Shown here: positions 60,117-64,000 of the stretch, in pieces
Layout of the letters: each line of letters opens with the position of its first letter
How positions within the stretch are numbered: position 1 is the first letter of the stretch
Assembly (NCBI GenBank): GCA_010015655.1
Contig: ML976720.1
Span: forward strand, 7,203-71,202
Reading direction: 5' to 3'
From: Bimuria novae-zelandiae CBS 107.79
Taxonomy: Eukaryota > Ascomycota > Dothideomycetes > Pleosporales > Didymosphaeriaceae
Length of the DNA stretch: 64,000 nt
Program-made: the position numbers and the translations under genes
Notes under the pieces: generated by a model
The model's input: the letters and a program-made list of their open reading frames with translations, nothing else
Database searches by the model: none
Told to the model about the DNA's origin: nothing

Positions 60117-61864
60117 GATAACTAAAGTTTAACCTTGTCGTACTTAATCCGGACTTCGTGGAGATTAAATGCTAAACTGAACTATGAGCACCTAGCGTCC
60201 CTAACCGAAATTTATGAGTTCATATAGGAGGGGCACGAGGAATAAAGTACGCGCGATTTCTTTAAGATAGAGAAAAGTAAATGTCGAGATGCGCCTTCCG
60301 TGAAGAGTTCTACGGCAGCTAAAATGATCCATGCATCGGAGTCACATATGTCTTGCGTTATGCATTCCCCTCTCACGTGAAGGTAGAAGTGGGCCGTAGG
60401 AGCCAAATATATAAAAGGTAAACGTGATGAGCAATCCTAGAGGAGGTTACATAGAAGCGTAAATTTGATTCCCAACGTAGTATTATATATCTAGTTTTCA
60501 GACCAAAACTTGGAATACTATTATATCTGCTTTAGGAAGACCTAGCGTTGCCGCTCCCGTCATGGCGGACTGTGTGGAGTACGGATCTATTATCCACGCC
60601 AACCCTGCCAAGGTGCACTTGATAGTGGGTCTGACTGGCTGCGGAACACTCCTTCGATAGAGCAACGAACGTGAAACTTTCACTGCTTGTGTTAGGCACG
60701 CCATCAACTCGAGAGTTGCAGTGGTTGAACAAGCCGGTCGTTGATTTCAGATGTAGGCACTGTGTCGTCTGAATCATGCTTCGATACTGTATTAAAAGAT
60801 TCATCATCTGGACGGTGTTCTGAATCGATATAATGCGCAAAGCTGTGCAGCGTTCTAAATTGCGAACGATTTGTCTCCACGGCTCGTCTGCGCCTAATGC
60901 AACCACTCTGGTCCTCGGTCCGGGTATCCGTACGTCACGTGGTCCTTTCGCCGGGTTTCATAGTTTAGGTTTTGCATGGTGCACCATTGTTCCGGTCGAT
61001 GTGTGAATACCCCTCAAGTATCGAGAATGGTCTTTCGATTGTCAGGCGAGACCTCGATACCGAGATCTTTTACATCATCATGGTGCTTGTTGTGGGGAAG
61101 GCGGGCTTTTAACGAAAAACCACCGATGGGACCCTTAGTCCCGCCTTGCGCTATCCAGAATGATGTAGCGCGCACAAATGTCCGCGTGCGGTTGTCGAAC
61201 GACCAAGTTTCAAATCGGCATTTCGAACGATGCTGCCGTCATAGCGTGTGGGCTAAGCAGCTGGTAGTGGAGCTCTATTGCCGAAGTCACCCCATCTCAC
61301 ACCAGAGCTCACAACACGGCGCAGTCCTCGGTACCTATTGAACTCCCATCTTTCCGGAGAACACTATGCCGCATTGGAGTCTCGGCAGCTGTCGCGGTTT
61401 AGGCTGTGCACCCACTTTCGCTCGCTGTATGAACCTCCGCTCCTGAAGAGTGACATGCGCGGCCGAGAAACAGCACTGTCCACTGCGGAGTCTGCGAAGC
61501 TGCACGTCAAAAACGGTCAGTGCACGCGGGAAAGGCTTGGTCTGGGGATGCGGCACGAGAATGTATCGGATTGGACAGTCGAGCGACGATGGACACGAGT
61601 GTGGTAGGACTGGGCGTCCTGCTGATTGGTGGAGCGACACTCTGTGTTGCGGAGATGAGACCGTCACGAGCAATCGATGCCATTGTCTCCCCACCGCGCC
61701 GATCCGCGCTTACGAGTACAGCTGTATATACATCCATGTGCCCACGCGTAAAGTAGAGTCTTTCAATCAAGTTACCGGCTATATATCATACAAGTAGTAT
61801 CACGCCAAATACACACATTCCTCGTCTAGAAATCAACACCACACTTTGCGTATTTCCCACAGAC
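60117..61864. other. Host sequence without a supported gene
   Basis: GC-normal DNA downstream of hAT-2. Several overlapping open frames occur on both strands (minus 60532-60906; plus 60976-61341; both strands at 61278-61797), none with a recognisable domain or consistent exon structure. A RIP-like AT bias persists only to about 60200. The end is presumably the promoter and 5' UTR of the gene at 61865. Confidence 0.55.
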
Positions 61865-62474
61865 ATGCCTTCTCGAGCTCCGATCACAATGGCACGACGT
61901 CTCTCAACTGCAGCACACGCACCTGCACCTGCCTTCAACGCACCCCGAGCTGCGGCGCCTTTTATCGCAGCGACAGCAGCCACCGCAGCAGCTACAGCCA
62001 CCACAGCCTCGAGAGCCGCCCCAAAGCTTGGCCGGGTAGCCAAATGGTACGCTAACCAATGCCAACATCGACCAACATATCGCTTACTTGTTTAGGTACC
62101 TTCCTACTATGGCAGCTGTAGCATTTGGCATGCTCTATATCCCTGAGACCCTCTTCACCGAGCCCTCGAAGCGCACCGTTACCCTTGATGAAGCTACCCG
62201 CTTCATCGGCATGGGTGTCGACCAACAGTTGTCGGACCACAACCGCCGTGCGAATCACGGATATGGGCTTACTCAGGAAGAGAGGAACCAAGCAATACTT
62301 GACTCGTATGGCTCGCGATCAAGTCTAGAGGATATGGAGAAGGCGATCGCAGGCTACGAAGCTACTAGACCAAAGGGCCCAGTTGAAACGCGTATGGCCC
62401 TGGAGGATGCATACGGCGATAGGAGCAGCTTGCACCACTTGAGGAAGGCGATGCAGATCTACGAGGTCCAATGA
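61865..62474 (+). CDS. Small probable mitochondrial membrane protein (one intron)
   Basis: Two exons, 61865-62046 and 62096-62474, joined across a 49-nt intron with GTACGC donor and TTTAG acceptor; splicing restores a Trp codon and gives 186 residues. The start ATG has A at -3. Residues 1-58 are Ala/Arg/Ser/Thr-rich with no acidic residue (MPSRAPITMARRLSTAAHAP at the start), typical of a mitochondrial presequence. Residues about 62-78 (YLPTMAAVAFGMLYIPETLF region) form one possible membrane segment. The C-terminal half holds two related stretches, SYGSRSSLEDMEKAIAGYE and AYGDRSSLHHLRKAMQIYE, an internal duplication. I do not recognise the family. No stops or RIP bias, so it is probably functional. 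Confidence 0.8.
62047..62095 (+). other. Spliceosomal intron of the 61865 gene
   Basis: 49 nt, GTACGC...TTGTTTAG; length and ends are typical of filamentous ascomycetes. It contains an in-frame TAG-bearing acceptor, so reading through it would need the frame change that splicing provides. Confidence 0.8.
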
Positions 62475-63473
62475 AGGGTCCAGTGAGCGTCTGGTGGAAT
62501 AAGAGATCAAATTAGTGAACCGTTCACCCTGGAGGGAATGGAACAAATAGGGAAGGACGTCACACGACACCAAAGTGGATGGCGATCCAAGCTCAATATA
62601 CCCCGGGACGCAGTCCCAAGATCAGCGACGAGGATGGGTGGAGGCAAGGAACATGATAACGAGAAAGGACTGGGAAGAGGCTAAGGGCGGCTGGGTGTAA
62701 GATGGATGTTTGAACGACTTGTAACGAGATGCATTATATTCATATTCCATTTGTGAATTTCTTGTGAAATGCTCATGAGATCTCTTGTGTGCACTTATAG
62801 CGCTCTTGATGGCACTTTTTACAAAGGTGTAGCCGGTACCAGATGATCGATATATCGCGGCGCCACGCGATATTCATGCCGACCAGGGCAGGAGGTTTAT
62901 GTTGGAGAGACCATGCGGTCGCACGATGAGTCTATGGCAAATTGTTTCCACGTCGCTTCATCGCCTCAATTTCCAATTTTTTCAACAGATTATCCATCCC
63001 AATCAAGCAAGCTCTGTATGATATACCGACCCCAAAGTTCGCGCATCCGTTCCGCGGTTGTGAGCGGCGTGCCGAATTTACCAACCCGGTGCTATCCTCT
63101 ATGTTGTAATCGGCTTCTGAGCCGTTTGAGACTCTTCCAACTTGTCAACATCAGCACGAGAAATACCCCAGCTACCTTGTTCATGCACAAAGACCACTCC
63201 TGAGTCACCCTTCAGTGGTAACAACGCACTGAGGGAAATTGGTTGTGTGTATGCACAATGAACGAGAGCCAATGCAGTGACCCTGTACTTTATGTGTCGT
63301 GCATGGCATTTAAAGTGAAACTTCAAGTATTCAAGTCAACATTCATCGAGTTTTCTTACCCGAACACCATTATAAAAGTTTACTGGACACCACAACAACA
63401 CCACCGCGCCAGTCTCGATCGCTCAACCGCCGACAGAAACAGTGCCACCAATCGCGCACCAGAACTTGCTAAC
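62475..63473. other. Intergenic region and 3' UTR
   Basis: The first about 280 bp are probably 3' UTR of the upstream gene, with A/T-rich poly(A)-type signals near 62730-62765. Open frames at 62913-63203 (plus) and 63099-63326 (minus) overlap each other and carry no motif I can identify. Confidence 0.5.
63371..63378 (+). promoter_or_regulatory. TATA-like box upstream of the 63474 ORF
   Basis: TATAAAAG about 100 bp before the ATG at 63474, a plausible core promoter position. Based on the motif alone. Confidence 0.35.
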
Positions 63474-63935
63474 ATGCCGGAGCTTGCCAATATGCCGGCC
63501 GCATTCCATATGCACACGAGCGAGCCGCAGGTAGACGAGGCCGCAGTTCAAGCCTTCAGAAAAGCGTTCCGTGAACTCTGGCTAGATATGTGGACTGCGT
63601 ACTCAGCATAGAGCTCATCATATGCCTTCTTCACCGACCTCCATGTGCACAACATGCTGACTTTACTATTCCGCCCAGCTTTGAGCCTGCCATTCGGCCA
63701 AGACCGTCGCACGACTTATAGAACCTATCTACCCCGAGAAGCTTGGGCAGATCTGCCGCATGGGCCCGGCACTGCCTTTAGAACATTGGTCAATCATTTC
63801 GAATTCATCATGGATTTCTACCTCGACAAGAGTCCGGAATCGCCAGCCGAGATGATCTACTGGACGCGTATCCTTTACTACTCTGGAGCTGTAGAATACC
63901 TCTTCAAATCAGGCTCAATGCAGCAGACGACGTGA
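63474..63935 (+). pseudogene. Hypothetical protein ORF with one in-frame TAG
   Basis: From ATG at 63474 (A at -3) the frame gives MPELANMPAAFHMHTSEPQV, then AVQAFRKAFRELWLDMW, a TAG at 63609-63611, and the same frame continues to TGA at 63935 (153 codons plus stop). The downstream part reads as protein: FFTDLHVHNMLTLLFRPALS, REAWADLPHGPGTAFRTLV, HFEFIMDFYLDKSPESPAEM, YWTRILYYSGAVEYLF. The TAG could be a CAG changed at a CpA site. A PELANM duplication precedes and overlaps the start. No intron clearly removes the stop: the best GT...AG pair (63599-63678) shifts the frame into an early stop. Alternatively translation starts at the downstream ATG at 63645. After 63935 other frames stay open to the window end, so a further exon is possible. 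I do not recognise the family. Confidence 0.5.
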
Positions 63936-64000
63936 ACAGCTACAAGAAGTCCTCGACACGGTTCTGGCTGTACCTTGTACCAAAAAGGACTATGTCGACA

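Noticed and set aside
60532..60906. Minus-strand 124-codon ORF and an overlapping acidic frame
   Set aside because: No domain; several frames stay open together in GC-normal DNA and none has a clear start or splice sites.
61278..61797. Overlapping ORFs on both strands upstream of the mitochondrial protein gene
   Set aside because: Mutually exclusive frames without motifs; better explained as 5' flanking DNA.
63599..63678. Intron removing the in-frame TAG
   Set aside because: The GT...AG pair has a plausible branch site, but joining its ends shifts the frame into a stop within about 15 codons.

Overview
The window looks like nuclear DNA of a filamentous ascomycete (Pezizomycotina, quite possibly a Dothideomycete, though I cannot fix the class). 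Short GC-balanced islands with ordinary fungal genes (a 49-nt intron, a tRNA with an intron after position 37) sit in about 59 kb of AT-rich DNA built from nested transposons. The transposons carry the signature of repeat-induced point mutation (RIP): C-to-T changes, mostly CpA to TpA on both strands, so old reading frames are full of TAG/TAA stops while their protein motifs remain legible.

Layout. 1-290: 3' end of a gene with 42-residue tandem repeats, each carrying a Kex2 site (KR) followed by a Ste13-type EAEA spacer, a Kex2-processed secreted repeat protein. 500-923: MITE. 2587-6907: Copia-1 (minus). 7651-21243: Copia-2 (plus), interrupted by pogo-1 (8981-11116), a GC-richer DDE element holding an assembly gap (11792-13598) and hAT-1 (16108-19475). 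22106-35159: chromodomain Gypsy-A (plus), interrupted by a solo LTR (27060-27504) and Copia-3 (29472-34575). 35160-38640: GC-balanced island with a hypothetical ORF, pogo-2 (35865-37966) and tRNA-Val(CAC). 38796-39763: second MITE containing a solo LTR and an ATT microsatellite. 40606-48097: Gypsy-B (minus), an inverted copy of Gypsy-A. 48098-60108: hAT-2 (plus), interrupted by Gypsy-C (48899-57362, itself containing pogo-3) and a solo LTR (58141-58526). 60117-64000: host DNA with a probable mitochondrial protein gene (61865-62474) and an ORF broken by one in-frame TAG (63474-63935). Most element ends were fixed from terminal repeats plus exact target-site duplications (TSDs).

Strongest finding: hAT-2 is split. 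Its 8-bp TSD and first 5 bp lie at 35160-35172 in inverted orientation next to the end of Gypsy-A, while the rest begins at 48098 next to Gypsy-B. Re-inverting the segment between the two Gypsy copies restores both the hAT TSD (TAAATAAG) and the Gypsy TSD (CAAGG/TAAGG). Gypsy-A and Gypsy-B also share a tract of about 2.7 kb in which I saw no difference, RIP mutations included. Together these indicate a 17-22 kb inversion by recombination between inverted, already RIP-mutated retrotransposons, or an assembly mis-join at the same place.

A second pattern is general: in the LTR elements the outer edges of the terminal repeats are spared from RIP while the inner edges are mutated, and DNA transposons likewise keep clean ends around mutated interiors.
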